From Carettochelys insculpta (taxonomy: Eukaryota; Chordata; Testudines; Carettochelyidae), in NCBI RefSeq assembly GCF_033958435.1, contig NC_134138.1:10428001-10492000 (forward strand): a stretch of DNA of 64,000 bases. The letters are read 5' to 3'. Below, piece after piece: positions 21,150 through 32,600 of this stretch. The first letter of the stretch is position 1. Each line of letters starts with the position of its first letter. Below the pieces are notes generated by a model, which ran no database searches, was not told the origin of the DNA, and saw nothing but the letters and a program-made list of their open reading frames with translations. Both the position numbers and the translations under genes were made by a program.

Positions 21150-23304
21150 TCAGTCCTCCTCATGGGTGAAAGCCTCTTGGAGTGCCTTTGGATATGCATC
21201 CTGTTGCACGACCCGGAGGCCGGGGCCTCGGTGGGCTGTGCATAGCCAAGGGTGGCCTCGGTCATCCTGTTGAGGCAAGGTCTGCGCACATGCCTCAATG
21301 ATGTTTTGGAGGGCACAGCAGGCCCCCACAACTTGGGGGACGTTCTCCACTCCGACATCAAGGTGCATGAGGAGGCACCTAAATCTCACCTTCAAGTGGC
21401 TGATGGTGCATTCCGCGGGGTAGTGTGCCCATGTGAGCCAGCCATTGAAGAGCTCCTGGGAAGGGGTGAGGTGGCCCATGTCTGGCCGCATAAGTCACAG
21501 ATGAAATGGCGGGTATGCTGGGTCACCCACAATGAAGAGTGGCATGGTGATGTCCCTGATGGCAAACGCCCACTGGGGGATGTAGATGCGAGCCTGCATC
21601 CTGTGGCACAGGGTGGAAGTCTTGAACACACACGCGTTGTGTGCCTGGCCCAGCTGGCCCACATAAACGTCCATAAACCGACCTTGATGGTCCACTACCA
21701 CCTGAAACACAATGGAATGGTAGCTCTTGTGGTTATGTATTGGCTGGCACTGGCTGCGTCTACACGTGCACGCTACTTCGAAGTAGCGGCAGTAACTTCG
21801 AAATAGCGCCCGTCACGTCTACACGTGTTGGGCGCTATTTCGAAGTTGAAATCGACGTTAGGCAGCGAGACGTCGAAGTCGCTAACCCCATGAGCGGATG
21901 GGAATAGCGCCCTACTTCGACGTTCAACATCGAAGTAGGGACGTGTAGACGATCCGCATCCCGCAACATCGAAATAGCGGGGTCCTCCATGGCGGCCATC
22001 AGCTGGGGGGTTGAGAGATACTCTCTCTCCAGCCCTTGCGGGGCTCTGTGGTCACCGTGGGCAGCAGCCCTTAGCCCAGGGCTTCTGGCTGCTGCTGCTG
22101 CAGCTGGGGGTCCGTGCTGCATATACAGGGTCTGCAACTAGTTGTTGGCTCTGTGTATCTTTCACTGTTTAATGAAAGTGTGTCTGGGAGGGGCCCTTTA
22201 AGGGAGCGGCTTGCTGTTGAGTCCGCCCCGTGACCCTGTCTGCAGCTGTGCCTGGCTCCCTTATTTCGATGTGTGCTACTTTGCCGTGTAGACGTTCCCT
22301 CGTTGTGCCTATTTCGATGTTGGGCTGAGCAACGTCGAAGTTGAACATCGACGTTGCCAGCCCTGGAGGACGTGTAGACGTTATTCATCGAAATAGCCTA
22401 TTTCGATGTCGCAACATCGAAATAAGCTATTTCGAAGTTGGGTGCACGTGTAGACGTAGCCACTATGTTCTGGGGCTCTGATGCGTATGTGTGTGACGTT
22501 GATGGCCCCAAAACACTGGAGGAAGCTGAGGCTGGTGAACCCTGTGACAGCCAATCCAGGTCCCTGCCATGCCTCTGCAGCAGTACCTTGTTGATGGCTC
22601 TCATGGCCTGCAGGGAACAGACAACAAGCGTGCTCATGGGTGAGCACAGGGGTGCCCCTCCCCCATCCCTGGGCCTCTTCCCCAGGCCCCTGCCCTGAGC
22701 ACCATCCCCCACCTGTGTATGGCTGAAGTGTTAGGACCTCAGGGCTCATCCTTCCTGCCCCTCCGGCCCACCACCTCACACCCTCGTCCACAGCCCCTGA
22801 GGGTCCCCCATGCTGTGTGGCCCCTTCCCCACTCTCCGTGCCAGGCCAGGGCACACAGCATGCCTCACCTCAGGGATGACAGCCACATCAGTGGACTTGC
22901 CTACCCCAAACCGCTACCTGATGGGGCGGTAGCTGTCTGGGGTGGCTGGCTTCCGTATGGTAATGGCCATGCACTTCTCCACTGAGAGGGCAGGCTGCAT
23001 CCAGGCTTCCTGGTATCGGAGGATGAGGGGATAATTCAGCGGCACATCTCCAAGAAGGTGCCCTTCTTCATTTGGAGATTCTGCAGCCAGTAGGTCTCAT
23101 CGCACTTGGCCAACACCATCCTGTTCCACCATTTGGCGCTTGCAGGGGGGGTTCACGCACCGGATAGCTTGGTTGGGGTGTGGCTGGGATGGGACCCCCG
23201 AGCCCAGTTTTCCTGCCCCATAAGAGGCTGAGGAGGGCTGAAAGCAGGATGGCCAGCAGGCTACTGAGGGCAACCCTGAGGGTCTGCAGCTGCTCAGAAT
23301 CCAT
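21150..23304 (-). pseudogene. Harbinger (HARBI1-like) DDE transposase, broken
   Basis: Read on the minus strand. The start MDSEQLQTLRVALSSL is at 23304. Around 22995-22880 comes LSVEKCMAITIRKPATPDSY and then RFGVGKST, the conserved helix-turn-helix region. An intron ends with a good acceptor before AMRAINKVLLQRHG at about 22613. The first catalytic block reads GAINVTHIRIRAPEH, where the family has GAIDGTHI, so Asp is replaced by Asn. The 710-bp MITE interrupts just after. The frame resumes with VVVDHQGRFMDVYVG, then FIVGDPAYP (second Asp kept), a stop, and ECTISHLKVRFRCLL (Glu kept) and VENVPQVVGACCALQNIIEA. Stops, a frameshift near the MITE junction and the Asp loss mean it is inactive. Confidence 0.8.
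21752..22461 (-). mobile_element. 710-bp GTCTACAC MITE, copy A
   Basis: Ends GGCTGCGTCTACACGTGCAC and the complement of GGCTACGTCTACACGTGCAC. Exact duplication ACT at 21749-21751 and 22462-22464. It sits within the transposase gene of a related Harbinger element. Subterminal regions have many TTCGAAATAG and TCGATGTT motifs, likely protein-binding repeats. About 98 percent identical to copies at 31482, 32601 and 55506. Apparent 100- and 105-codon frames recur in each copy but contain no known domain and I do not treat them as genes. Orientation is arbitrary, set by the GGCTACG end. Confidence 0.92.
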
Positions 23305-23740
23305 GATTCACAGGGGCAAGGGTCAGGACCAGGGATGGGCTCAACCTAGGTGTTAGCAGCATTGTAGGCCTGAGCGGCATGTGCAGGGCCGGGCTGTTTG
23401 GGAGCGGCCCTTTAAGACAGCGCATGGCCGGGGCTCCTGGTAGGGGTTTCTGGCTATGCGACCTTGTCCTTGGCATTTCCTGGCCCCGTTCTTCTGAAAG
23501 AGCATCTGTGGCTGTGTAGAAGCGCTCTTCTGGAAGAAGAGGTAGCTCTTTCGACCGCATTTTATGTGTGGACACGATCTTCCAGAAGATGATCCCCTGG
23601 AAGGCAGCTTCCAGAGGATCTTTTTCTGGAATATCTTGAATGCAAAGATGCAGCCTTGATGATTACCTGTTCTGTTCATTCCCCCAAAGCACCTGGCATT
23701 GGCCACTATCAGGATACTGGCCTGGGGGGGGCTCTTGGCC

Positions 23741-26094
23741 TGGCCCAGTTTGGCCATTCCTGTACTCTATGGAATGTAGGGCTGGAGAGATACGCAGAAC
23801 CAGGAATCAGTCATTACAGAACATCATGCTTCCCTACCAAGCCATGATATCCATAGAAATCCCCAGGGGGGCTAACAGTCCTTAGAAGATCAGCTTCCAC
23901 ACCATGGCTAGGTCTCAAAAGCAGCATGACCTCCAAGCTTTGACTTGAAACACAGATGTCTCCTACTCGCCTAACCCAAATGTATGGCGTCATGGGATTG
24001 CTGAAGTGTCTCTGACAGCCACTGCAGGTCCCAGGTCAGGGTGGCGGAGGTGGGGTTCCCGATCTGCACCCCCTGGAAGGGGCAGGGCCTAGGTCAGAAG
24101 CAGCAGAGCCTAGGGCAGTCACCACTTAGACCACATCACCGTTCCTTCCTCCCCCCAGCCCCTCTTCCTCAGAGCCATGTGGAGTGGTGCTGCTGCAACG
24201 ATTCAAAGGGGCCTGGAGCTCCGGCCAGTAGCATGGCTGAAGTAGCCACAGCAGTGACCAGCGCTTGGGACCCATTTGAAATACTGGGCCTCTGTGCAAC
24301 TACCCTCTTCTCCCCCTCTCGGTTGGCATGAACACAACACACCTGCTGAGTCCCATGAAGAGTTCCACTTTGCTTCTCCTTGATCCAGTCTCACATGGAA
24401 CTGGTCTTCTTACTGGATTGCCTGGAGAAAACACAACCACCCCAATCCCAGTGCAAATGACAAGCATGTCTATTGGCAGAGAAATCATTGCACCTGGCTA
24501 TGCTGGTAACCTACCCTCTCCCGCCTCATTATCTGTGAGAATTAGAAGATGGACCTCCTCACTCGCTGAATTATAGGTGAGGTTACATGTTTGCTAGCAG
24601 AGCCTGAAGAGTGAAATTGCACGAAGGCCAATTTCTTTTCAAATAGTTCAGTGCTAAAGGGCTGCGTGAGGATCAGCCTGTGTGGATGATTCAGAATTGT
24701 TCCTGGTATTCTAATTCACTGTGGTCTGAGCTACAGCCAGATCTGAGCTGCATTGGCACATCTCAGCTAATAACCACCCACTCCCTCAGCCACCACTACA
24801 CACACATACAAACCACCATCTAGTGCCCTCTGTAGACACCATAGATGCACTGCAGATGAGACTCCCTTACCGAGGCCTGACGTGAACAGAATTTGATACT
24901 TTGAAAACAAACTGAGCATGCAAATAGTATTCAGAAATTACAAATGGTTTGAATGTGTTCACTCCCTCTTTTTGGGTTTGCTTTGAATGAATAAGCTAAC
25001 CAACAATTTTATCATCTGAAATGTTCACTTCAACAACTAGGTTTATGATACCGTAGAAGAATTTTCACAGCAAGGGAAATTCTGTCAGTCTTCAACATCC
25101 ACCATCATTCTTGCAGTTCAGCATCCACAGGTATTACTAAATTTATCTTAGTTCCTGCCATGTGAAGTATGAAACTATTAATACTCCCCATGTTGTTTGT
25201 GGGTAGCTGAAAAGCAGAGAGTACCTGAGTTGCCCTTGGTCACGATGGAAGTCTGTCACACAGCTAAGAATCAAATACAAAGCTCCTGTGTCCTCATCTA
25301 GTCATCACCTATAGGACCTTACTGCATCATAATGATCATTCTGCTGTGGTGATACAAGCTGACATGGTGATTCAATCCATGTCTGAGATAACAAGGATGA
25401 GGTCTCCAGGGTTTTTTTTATAGAGTTCCTGGACAGCACACAATCCTTGACTGAACAATAGACTTTTGATTTAAGCTTCTATTTCCGAAACATCACTGGT
25501 GATTACTACATGGATTAAAATAAAGTAATTTATCCATTAATCAGTTTTTCACAAACTTTAAGGAGCTGTTTAAACAATGATACTATTTCATTGAAGATTC
25601 ATCTAAATGCTAATATTCTCTTTTGATCGCTGAATCAATAGCTATAGTAATAGACAGGACTGGCCTTTTTACATGGCTAACATCTAACGAGATATAAGTA
25701 AGTGCAGTTAGTATTACCTCTAAGGCTCTAAGAAGTTGGCACTTCAAAGTTCTTGTTTGTCTAACATGGAATAGCCCTAATTACCACTTATACACTTTTC
25801 AATCATGTCTCTAAAAATTGAATCTGGGTTATTTACCTGCTAATTGCTTCACCTTTTCTGGCCCAGCATCATACCTGGTGACAGAAAATGGATGCTTTGC
25901 AAACAGGAGTTGTAAACAATGTTTGGAAGGATATCAAGATTAGGGACTGAAATTTATAGAAATCGTTCCTCATCATGGATGGATGATGTTGCAACAAAGT
26001 CTGGACACCATATATGAAGCAAGCAGGAGGGTTTATTACACACAGGTGGTGGGGTGTCACCTTGTGTATCAGGCTCGGTGATCACTGTCAGACA
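23741..26094. other. No gene recognised
   Basis: Mixed composition, becoming AT-rich after 24900. No exon with supporting motif and no young transposon recognised. Open frames around 24041-24576 on both strands lack motifs. Confidence 0.5.
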
Positions 26095-26304
26095 TTATCG
26101 GAGGGGTAGCTGTGTAGTCTGGATCTGTAACATCAACGAAGGGTCCTATGGCACCTTATAGACTAACAGAAAAGTTTTAAGCATGAGCTTTCGTGAGCAC
26201 AGACTCACTTCATCAGATGCTCTGATGAAGTGAGTCTGTGCTCACGAAAGCTCATGCTCAAAACTTTTCTGTTAGTCTATAAGGTGCCACAGGACCCTTC
26301 TTTG
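26095..26304. mobile_element. Penelope-like 3' ends as near-perfect palindrome
   Basis: Two inverted copies of a PLE 3' end. The left copy (minus) runs from GGAGGGGTAGCTGTGTAGTC to CTCACTTCATCAGA; the right (plus) from TCTGATGAAGTGAGTCTGTG to GGTGCCACAGGACCC. The arms of about 80 bp differ at only a few positions and are separated by TGC. The 10-bp direct repeat CTGTCAGACA at 26085-26094 and 26305-26314 is a target-site duplication, so the inverted pair was inserted as one unit. Confidence 0.88.
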
Positions 26305-27360
26305 CTGTCAGACAATAGATTACAATCAATTATATAGATTATTGATAGGCTGGGGGAAATTACGGCACGGGTGTCATCCAAGCCTGGATAGGTTCTAGCA
26401 GCAAGACAACATGAGCGCAATAATCCAATAAGATGAAGAAGGTTACATAGTATCCCCGCCCATAATTTATAGAACATCTTATCTCTACTAAACATGGTTT
26501 TCTTAACAAGTTATTGGAACAAAGCAGACATGCAATGACATGTATGTGTCAAATTGGATGTATGATGTGTCTACAAGAGTAATGGTGGAGCCTCCACACT
26601 GGTACATCCAGGGGTGCTTTTCTAAAGTAAAAGACATTAACAGCATAGAGCAATAACATACTTGTTTTGAGTACCAGCCTGGGATGGCAGAGGAGAGAAC
26701 GCCATGACTTAGTTTTCATATGCAGGGCCTCTCCTTGGAATGCGGTTGCTGGGCAACTACCCCTCCATTCAAACTCCAAGGTCCTGTCTGAGCTGGGATG
26801 ACCTTCCCTGGGTTTTGTGAGTGAGAAGGCGTGGGGGGGAGGGCAAAAGGGTAGCTTTCCACTCATGCTAACTGGGTTTCTGTATTATGGGATTATAGGC
26901 CTACTCCAGACTTTAGGATTCCAATAGGGGGTCTTTAGTACAAACCATGGCCTGCCTCAGAAATTTTCACCCTACAGATGAATTGTCAGCATGATTGATC
27001 AAACATTTGGGTTCCCAGCTCCACTGGATAGATGTTTATTGAGCCCATGCAACTGTATTATTTGGTTTCCTTCCAAGAAAAACTCATCATTGTCATAGCA
27101 TGTGGGCAGCAAACAAAGATCTTTCTATTTTGATTCATATATTTAAAACACGTGTCATTTCAAGATGTAATGAAAAGCCATAGATTCATTCTCAGAACTC
27201 CTCTCTGAGGTATGGAAGTATTATTATCCTTGCTTTACTGATAGAGATCTGAGGCTCATAGGCCTAGAACTACAAAGGTACTTAGGCAGCAAATTGGTAA
27301 TGCTTTCAATGGCAGTGAAGCACATAAATGCCTTTGAGAGAAGAACACTTGGGAGAACTT
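26305..27360. other. No gene; MIR-like remnant near 27190-27320
   Basis: The segment with GTATTATTATCCTTGCTTTAC and GATAGAGATCTGAGGCTC resembles a MIR-type SINE on the minus strand. The rest is unassigned; a G-run and GC-rich patch lie near 26830-26850. Confidence 0.45.
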
Positions 27361-27605
27361 TGCCCAAGACTGTTCACAGTGGAAAATGATAATCCGTGAG
27401 GTGGTGGTGCAATTTGAGGGGTGTCACCACAGGGCAGATGAGGAGAGGTGTAGAAGAAGAAAAGCACCAAAAACTGCCTCATGCCCTTCCAACAGCTACC
27501 AGCACCTGCCCCCTCTGTGACGAGACCTGTGGCTCTAGAATTGGGATGGTCTCAGCCATCCAGAGACTCACAAATAGGAGGGTGACATGAAGACATCCTA
27601 GTTGT
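27361..27605 (+). mobile_element. RTE-like LINE C-terminal fragment
   Basis: The plus strand aligns with 42570-42830, sharing the blocks CGTGAGGTGGTGGTGCAATT, GAAGAAGAAAAGCACC and TGCCTCATGCCCTTCCAACA at similar order. It encodes a decayed Cys-rich C terminus (TCPLCDETCGSRIGM) like the one at 42700. Only the last part of the element is present. Confidence 0.7.
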
Positions 27606-27890
27606 TATTGAGTGACCACTAGGAAGAAGACCTCTGAGGGCCTGGGCCAGAGAGATTGTATAAAAGACTTGCAGAGCCAGGAATCTAATCCTGCCTTCCT
27701 TCCAGAGCCTCTGCTGATGTGCCTAAAACCCTTTGAGTGACACCTCTCATTCCAGGGACAGAAAGTTCTTCCTCAGTCGAGAGCCAGACCAGCAAATTGG
27801 GAGAAGCAGAATTTTTGGAAAAAACTTCACAGACTGGAGCCAGTTGCACATTGCAGATATGCAGATGCAGCTTAAAGAGATGCTCTGTGT

Positions 27891-28668
27891 CAAGGGTCAG
27901 TAACCTGCAGCTCCAGAGCTGCCTGCAGCTCTTTAAGGAGCCACTTGCAGCTCAGAGAGCTGCTGCCACTGACTTCTCTTGCAGCTTCGGAGGCTGCCTC
28001 TGGTTAAACCAAAAAAACCTCAATTCAGTTGCTCATCGTTAAACCAACTGAATTTAGCTTTTTTGGTTAAATGGCGGCAGCCTCTGAAGCTGCTGAGCAG
28101 TCAGCTGTGGCAGGGAGCCCTGGAAGGGAAAGCCAGCACGTCAGGGAGCCACCCACTTTGGGAAAGTCTAAGCCAGCAGGAGAGCTGGAGGGGAGAGGCA
28201 GACGAGCCTGCCCTGGGGGAGCCATGCAGCCACGCCGAGAAGGAGGAGGTGGAGGAGGAGGTGGCAGCTGTGGAGGAGATGAGCGTGTTGAGGCGAGTTA
28301 ATCGTGGTGATTGGGGGGTTGGTTTGGGGCTGAGAGGGGTTAAGCCTGGGCATGGGGGTGGGGAGGTTGGGGCTGAGAGGGGTTAAGCCTGGGGATGCGG
28401 GGTGCTGGTGGTGGTTGTGAGATGGGCAGCTAAAGCTTGGGGATAAGGGTCAGATATGGGGGCTGAAGCAGGTAAAGCCTGGTGATGGGGGTGACTTAAC
28501 TTTCAACCTGTGTGTTCTGTTCTTACACTAGGGGTGACAAAAAGCGTGGGTTGGTGTTATTTATTAAGGACTATCTGTTATTCAGGTGCATTGCAGCTCT
28601 TGGAGGACTGATTTGGTAACTGAATTTGAACAAATGGCTCTTCTTGCTATTTCAGTTGCAGACCCCTG
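27891..28668 (+). mobile_element. 778-bp hAT-like non-autonomous element
   Basis: Left end CAAGGGTCAGTAACCTGCAG; reverse complement of right end CAGGGGTCTGCAACTGAAAT. Both fit hAT ends. The flanks CTCTGTGT (27883-27890) and GGCTATGT (28669-28676) agree at 5 of 8 positions, a possible decayed 8-bp duplication. The last 150 bp are shared with 112-278. The interior near 27975-28100 contains an inverted pair around the GGTTAAACCAAAAAAACC and CTTTTTTGGTTAAATGG motifs. No transposase sequence. Confidence 0.7.
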
Positions 28669-29816
28669 GGCTATGTTGACCAAAGTCAACCAGACTGATG
28701 ATTGCACCCTAGAACCTGCACTCCGAATGGTCTGCAGGAGAAAGGGGGTGCACAGCAGAACCCCAGTCTTGGTCCAAAACTTGCCATTGGATCCTCCCAT
28801 TCTCGTGGTTACAGTGAAATTGACACCTGGTGTATGCATTTGCTTTCCTGACTGGCTCTTTGCTGTTTGCTGCGAGCGATGCCGCTGTACTGGCCTGCCC
28901 TGCCTGGAGTTATCTACGCTGGAGGAGAAATAAGAGATGTTTATTTCAAGCAGTTTGCAGCAAGGTAATGAGAGGCAAGGGAGCACAAAATTCAATTATG
29001 CGCAGCGTGTTATGCATGAAAGTTTTCATGATTTGTATTGATTCATGGGCATGACAGATTGGTTATAAATTGGGTAATATATTGGCTTGTAAATGAAATA
29101 CATTGGATTGTAGCTGGTGTATTGAATTCTTGGGGCCCATATGATGTTTTATTTGTGTATGTAAAGAATTGCTGTTATTTCTGTGTGCATATGATATAAT
29201 TGGTTTACATGGGTAGTACAAGGATCAGTTAGGAGAATATATTGGCATCGCAGTATCTCAGGCTACTGTTGTCATCAGTGAAATGAGCTGACAGGGCTGA
29301 GTCCAGCTTCTGGGGAACCTGCAGACACAGCCGCAAGATTCACCCTGTTGATTCAGCACTAAAAACAATTAAACGACCTGCCCTTGGGACCCGTGTAGCT
29401 GTGCTAGCAAGTCCCCTAGACACTGCATCTTGGGCTGGAGGAAGGCAGGGTTAGGCCTCAGGTGCCTCACCACATGGGACTACCACAGCTCCAGCCACGT
29501 AGCCCTGTCTCCCACACTGCTGGCCCACCCTGGTGATAGAAGGGCAATAAAAGGGCCCCCATTTCCCTCCCTAGGAGGTGCAGCTGGGCCATCGCCACCT
29601 TGGGGGCAGCTAGGGATACCAGATGTCTGGTTTTGGACCACCACACCCATCAAAAAGGGATCCTGGCTGTTCTCCTCCATTCTCACAACCTTGTGTCCCC
29701 TCCTATCCCCTCTCCCCTCTTCCTGGTGGGGTGATTTAGTCAGTCCCTGGAAAAGTGTAGGAAAACTTGTAGGCAAGTTGGTGCATGCATGCACTGTATG
29801 TGTGTAACACACTGTG
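28669..29816. other. No gene recognised
   Basis: Includes a GC-rich part at 29380-29720 with open frames of about 125 codons on both strands. These lack motifs and are best explained by composition. No transposon recognised. Confidence 0.45.
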
Positions 29817-30259
29817 GCCGTTTCTACACAGGCCACTTCCTTCGGAAGTGGCATGCTAATACACAGAGCGAAAGATGCTAATGAGGCATGGATTCAAATT
29901 CCCTGTGCTTCATTAGCATAATGTCATGTGATTTGGAGTCCAGAAGACTGTTCTTCCAGACTCCAAAACTCCATGTAGAAGCGCGGCCATGGGGGGGGCT
30001 TCTGGAAGGAAGCCCTTCTTCCGGAGGCCCCTTCTTCCTAAAAATTTTTGGGAAGGAGGGGCCTCTGGAAGGATGACTTCCTTCCGGAAGCCCCCCCGGG
30101 GGCCACACTTCTACACGGCATGTTGGAGTCCAGAAGAACGGTCTTCCGGACTCCAAATCACGTGACGTTATGCTAATGAGGTGCAGGGAATTTGCATCCG
30201 TGCCTCATTAGCATCTTTCGCTCTGTGTATTGCAGAAATGGCCTGTGTGTCTTTGTGTA
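29817..30259. mobile_element. Foldback MITE, about 443 bp
   Basis: A long inverted repeat centred near 30045 on CTAAAAATTTTTGGG. Arms share GAGCGAAAGATGCTAATGAG, AATTCCCTGTGCTTCATTAG and TTTGGAGTCCAGAAGACTG with their complements. The left end GGCCGTTTCTACACAGGCC belongs to the GTCTACAC-like group; the right end is more diverged and its boundary and duplication are not resolved. Confidence 0.7.
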
Positions 30260-30342
30260 GGGAGACGTGTATATACCTGTGGGAATGACATACACAGAAT
30301 CACTTTTCCCCTATTATTTGTTTTGCGGACTTGCACACAAAT

Positions 30343-30530
30343 GTGTGTTGGGCAAGGTTCTCCCCAGTGTTGACAGCGATGGTGCACTTTTTCATGTCTG
30401 CCTTCAGCATGTGCTCACATCGCCTCCGCCGGCCCCCACTGCTCCTCTGTCCTTCCTCCAACTCGGAAAAGAGAATCTGTTTTGAGAGGTGCTGATCAGA
30501 CATCCGTACCAGGTGACCAGTCCAACGAAG
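30343..30530 (-). mobile_element. RTE-like LINE fragment
   Basis: The minus strand reads QLRWTGHLVRMSDQHLSKQI then FSELEEGQRSSGGRRRRCEH and MLKADMKKCTIAVNT. This corresponds to the segment of the 42120-42830 LINE between WTAHVVWMADQHLPK and MKKCSIGIDTWEDL. Less than 200 bp survive. Confidence 0.7.
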
Positions 30531-30631
30531 TTGTTTATATATGATAATGGCTTCAATAATTGTGAGGCTAAATTATGTGGTACTGTATGTATTAGTGCAT
30601 GCTAGAGGTGTACACATGAATATGTGTGTAT

Positions 30632-31071
30632 TGACAGAATGACCTCAAGGTATGTGTGTTACTGAAGAGAAATTATCACTCCGTTTTACAAAGAGAAGTG
30701 GACGAACTGACATTTATATTCAAATTTGGAACATTAACACATGGTTTAAATCGTGATGGGACCTTTCTGAGTCACTATAGGGGCTCGTCTGCATACTTGA
30801 CTCAATCTAATTATTGATCTTCCCCCCCACCCCTCCACTCTCTGATTTGCTCACCTTGATTATCATTTTCTGATTTGTCCTCCTTGCTTACTGTTTTTGG
30901 TTCTCTGTGTCTTAAATATTGAGTCTGTTCTGGTCTGGCTATGGTCTGAAGAAGTGGGTCTGTCCCACGAAAGCTCACCTAATAAACTAGTTTGCTAGTC
31001 TTTAAAGTGCTACTTGACTGCTTTTTGTTTTGATAGTGTATAGACTAGCACGGCTTCCTCTCTGTTACTAT
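30632..31071 (+). mobile_element. Penelope-like element, 3' end
   Basis: 5'-truncated. The start corresponds to the end of the GIY-YIG domain (NDLKV, then REVDELTFIFKFGTLTHGL with frame changes), followed by the 3' UTR with the hallmark TGAAGAAGTGGGTCTGTCCC and CACGAAAGCTCACCTAATAA and the terminus CGGCTTCCTCTCTGTTACTA. The same family occurs on the minus strand at 54493-55255 with more coding sequence. Confidence 0.85.
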
Positions 31072-31481
31072 TGAAATACCATAAGATTGGCTTATTTATT
31101 GTGAATGGAAGATCATGAAAGTATCTTGGCTACTGACGCGTAGTAATGGCTGGCAAATGCTGATGATCCAATGGCAACTAGTCCACTGGCTCAGGTTACC
31201 AGTCAAAGAACTCAGTGGTAGTAGCCTCAGGTTAGTTTAATTAGACATTACTGTGTGTAGCGAGATGCCATTACAGGTGTGGGGTCTCAACGTCTGTTCT
31301 GCTCCTGGGCGCATTGCTAACCTTTGACTACGTGCATGCTCCCTCCGGACTGCTGTGTTGGCTTCTGCAGTTAGCCAGTGTAATAGGCATCTGGGAGCTT
31401 CCAATACCCACAAACCAAGCAAGGTATGAAGGAACTGGAGCCTGGTTTATTGCCATCAACACATGGGCTTTAGCACACTGG
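31072..31481. other. No gene recognised
   Basis: Between a PLE and a MITE; no motif-bearing frame or repeat was identified. Confidence 0.45.
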
Positions 31482-32191
31482 GGCTACGTCTACACGTGCA
31501 CCCAACTTCAAAATAGCTTATTTCGATGTTGCGACATCGAAATAGGCTATTTCGATGAATAACGTCTACACGTCCTCCAGGGCTGGCAACGTCGATGTTC
31601 AACTTCGACGTTGCTCAGCCCAACATCGAAATAGGCACAGCGAGGGAACGTCTACACGCCAAAGTAGCACACATCGAAATAAGGGAGCCAGGCACAGCTG
31701 CAGACAGGGTCACGGGGCGGACTCAACAGCAAGTCGCTCCCTTAAAGGGCCCCTCCCAGACACACTTTCATTAAACAGTGCAAGATACACAGAGCCAACA
31801 ACTAGTTGCAGACCCTGTATATGCAGCACGGACCCCCAGCTGCAGCAGCAGCAGCCAGAAGCCCTGGGCTAAGGGCTGCTGCCCACGGTGACCACAGAGC
31901 CCCGCAAGGGCTGGAGAGAGAGTATCTCTCAACCCCCCAGCTGATGGCCGCCATGGAGGACCCCGCTATTTCGATGTTGCGGGACGCGGATCGTCTACAC
32001 GTCCCTACTTCGATGTTGAACGTCGAAGTAGGGCGCTATTCCCATCCCCTCATGGGGTTAGCGACTTCGACGTCTCGCCGCCTAACGTCGATTTCAACTT
32101 CGAAATAGCGCCCAACACGTGTAGACGTGACGGGCGCTATTTCGAAGTTACTGCCGCTACTTCGAAGTAGCGTGCACGTGTAGACGCAGCT
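31482..32191 (+). mobile_element. 710-bp GTCTACAC MITE, copy B
   Basis: Begins GGCTACGTCTACACGTGCAC and ends with GCACGTGTAGACGCAGCT (last base differs from the expected C). Target duplication TGG at 31479-31481 and 32192-32194. Same length as copies A, C and D. It is in inverted orientation to copy C, 409 bp away. Confidence 0.92.
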
Positions 32192-32600
32192 TGGGTGTCC
32201 TCATTTGGACGCCAGCAGTTTTACACTAATACATGCCTTGAGAATGGACGTGACTCAATTGATGGCAAGGGGGCTCCATCAGCCTCTAGGTCATGCAACA
32301 CACTTCAGTTGAGTGAAGCTTTTGTAACCAGGTACGAACAACTTGTATGTATATTACGTATCCCAGGTATCCTTAATGTAACTAGATAGTACCCATTATC
32401 TTGCAGATAGTGGTACCATCAAAACAACACTATCCACCGTGTTGTTATAACGACCCTGCACTGAACTTGGGTTGGAATGTCCTGATACTAACCTGTTATC
32501 TGGGGGGAGGGTCCTGGTACCATACAACATGTCCAACCTTACTAGAATGTGTTTCTGTGTATCACTGAATGCCTGGCATTGGGTACTTTTAGGTGCTTTT
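32192..32600. other. Spacer between inverted MITEs
   Basis: 409 bp of unassigned sequence; no gene seen. Confidence 0.5.

Larger units (their letters stand above)
18714..23655 (+). mobile_element. PIF/Harbinger transposon with two decayed genes
   Basis: A roughly 4.9-kb element. The left end is GGCTGCATCTATACATCC; the reverse complement of the right end is GGCTGCATCTTTGCATTC. Flanking triplets are TTT or TTG on the left and TTG on the right, consistent with a 3-bp duplication. It carries a Myb/SANT-like gene on the plus strand (19146 onward) and a HARBI1-type DDE transposase on the minus strand (23304 to about 21150), the convergent two-gene plan of PIF/Harbinger elements. It is split by a 710-bp MITE at 21752-22461. 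Subterminal regions contain repeated TTCTGGAAGA and CTTCCAGAAG motifs. Both genes contain disabling changes. Confidence 0.85.
18590..23740 (+). mobile_element. CR1/L2-group LINE tail, split by Harbinger
   Basis: Two parts of one LINE 3' tail flank the large DNA transposon. The left part, about 18600-18713, contains GGCTGTTAGCCACCATGGTC and CCTCTGTTTGCCAGAATCTGG. The right part, 23656-23740, contains GATTACCTGTTCTGTTCATT and CACCTGGCATTGGCCACTAT. Both belong to the 3' UTR of the family whose 3' end is seen at 53200-53342. Removing 18714-23655 joins them in the order of that family. Confidence 0.75.

Noticed and set aside
21835..22388. Repeated 100- and 105-codon frames in every 710-bp MITE (also at 31555-32108, 32684-33237, 55589-56142, 61364-61980)
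   Set aside because: They overlap each other, start or end in terminal-repeat sequence, have no known domain, and are preserved simply because the copies are young.
29430..29854. Overlapping frames of about 125 codons on both strands
   Set aside because: Compositional; no domain and no consistent start or splice context.
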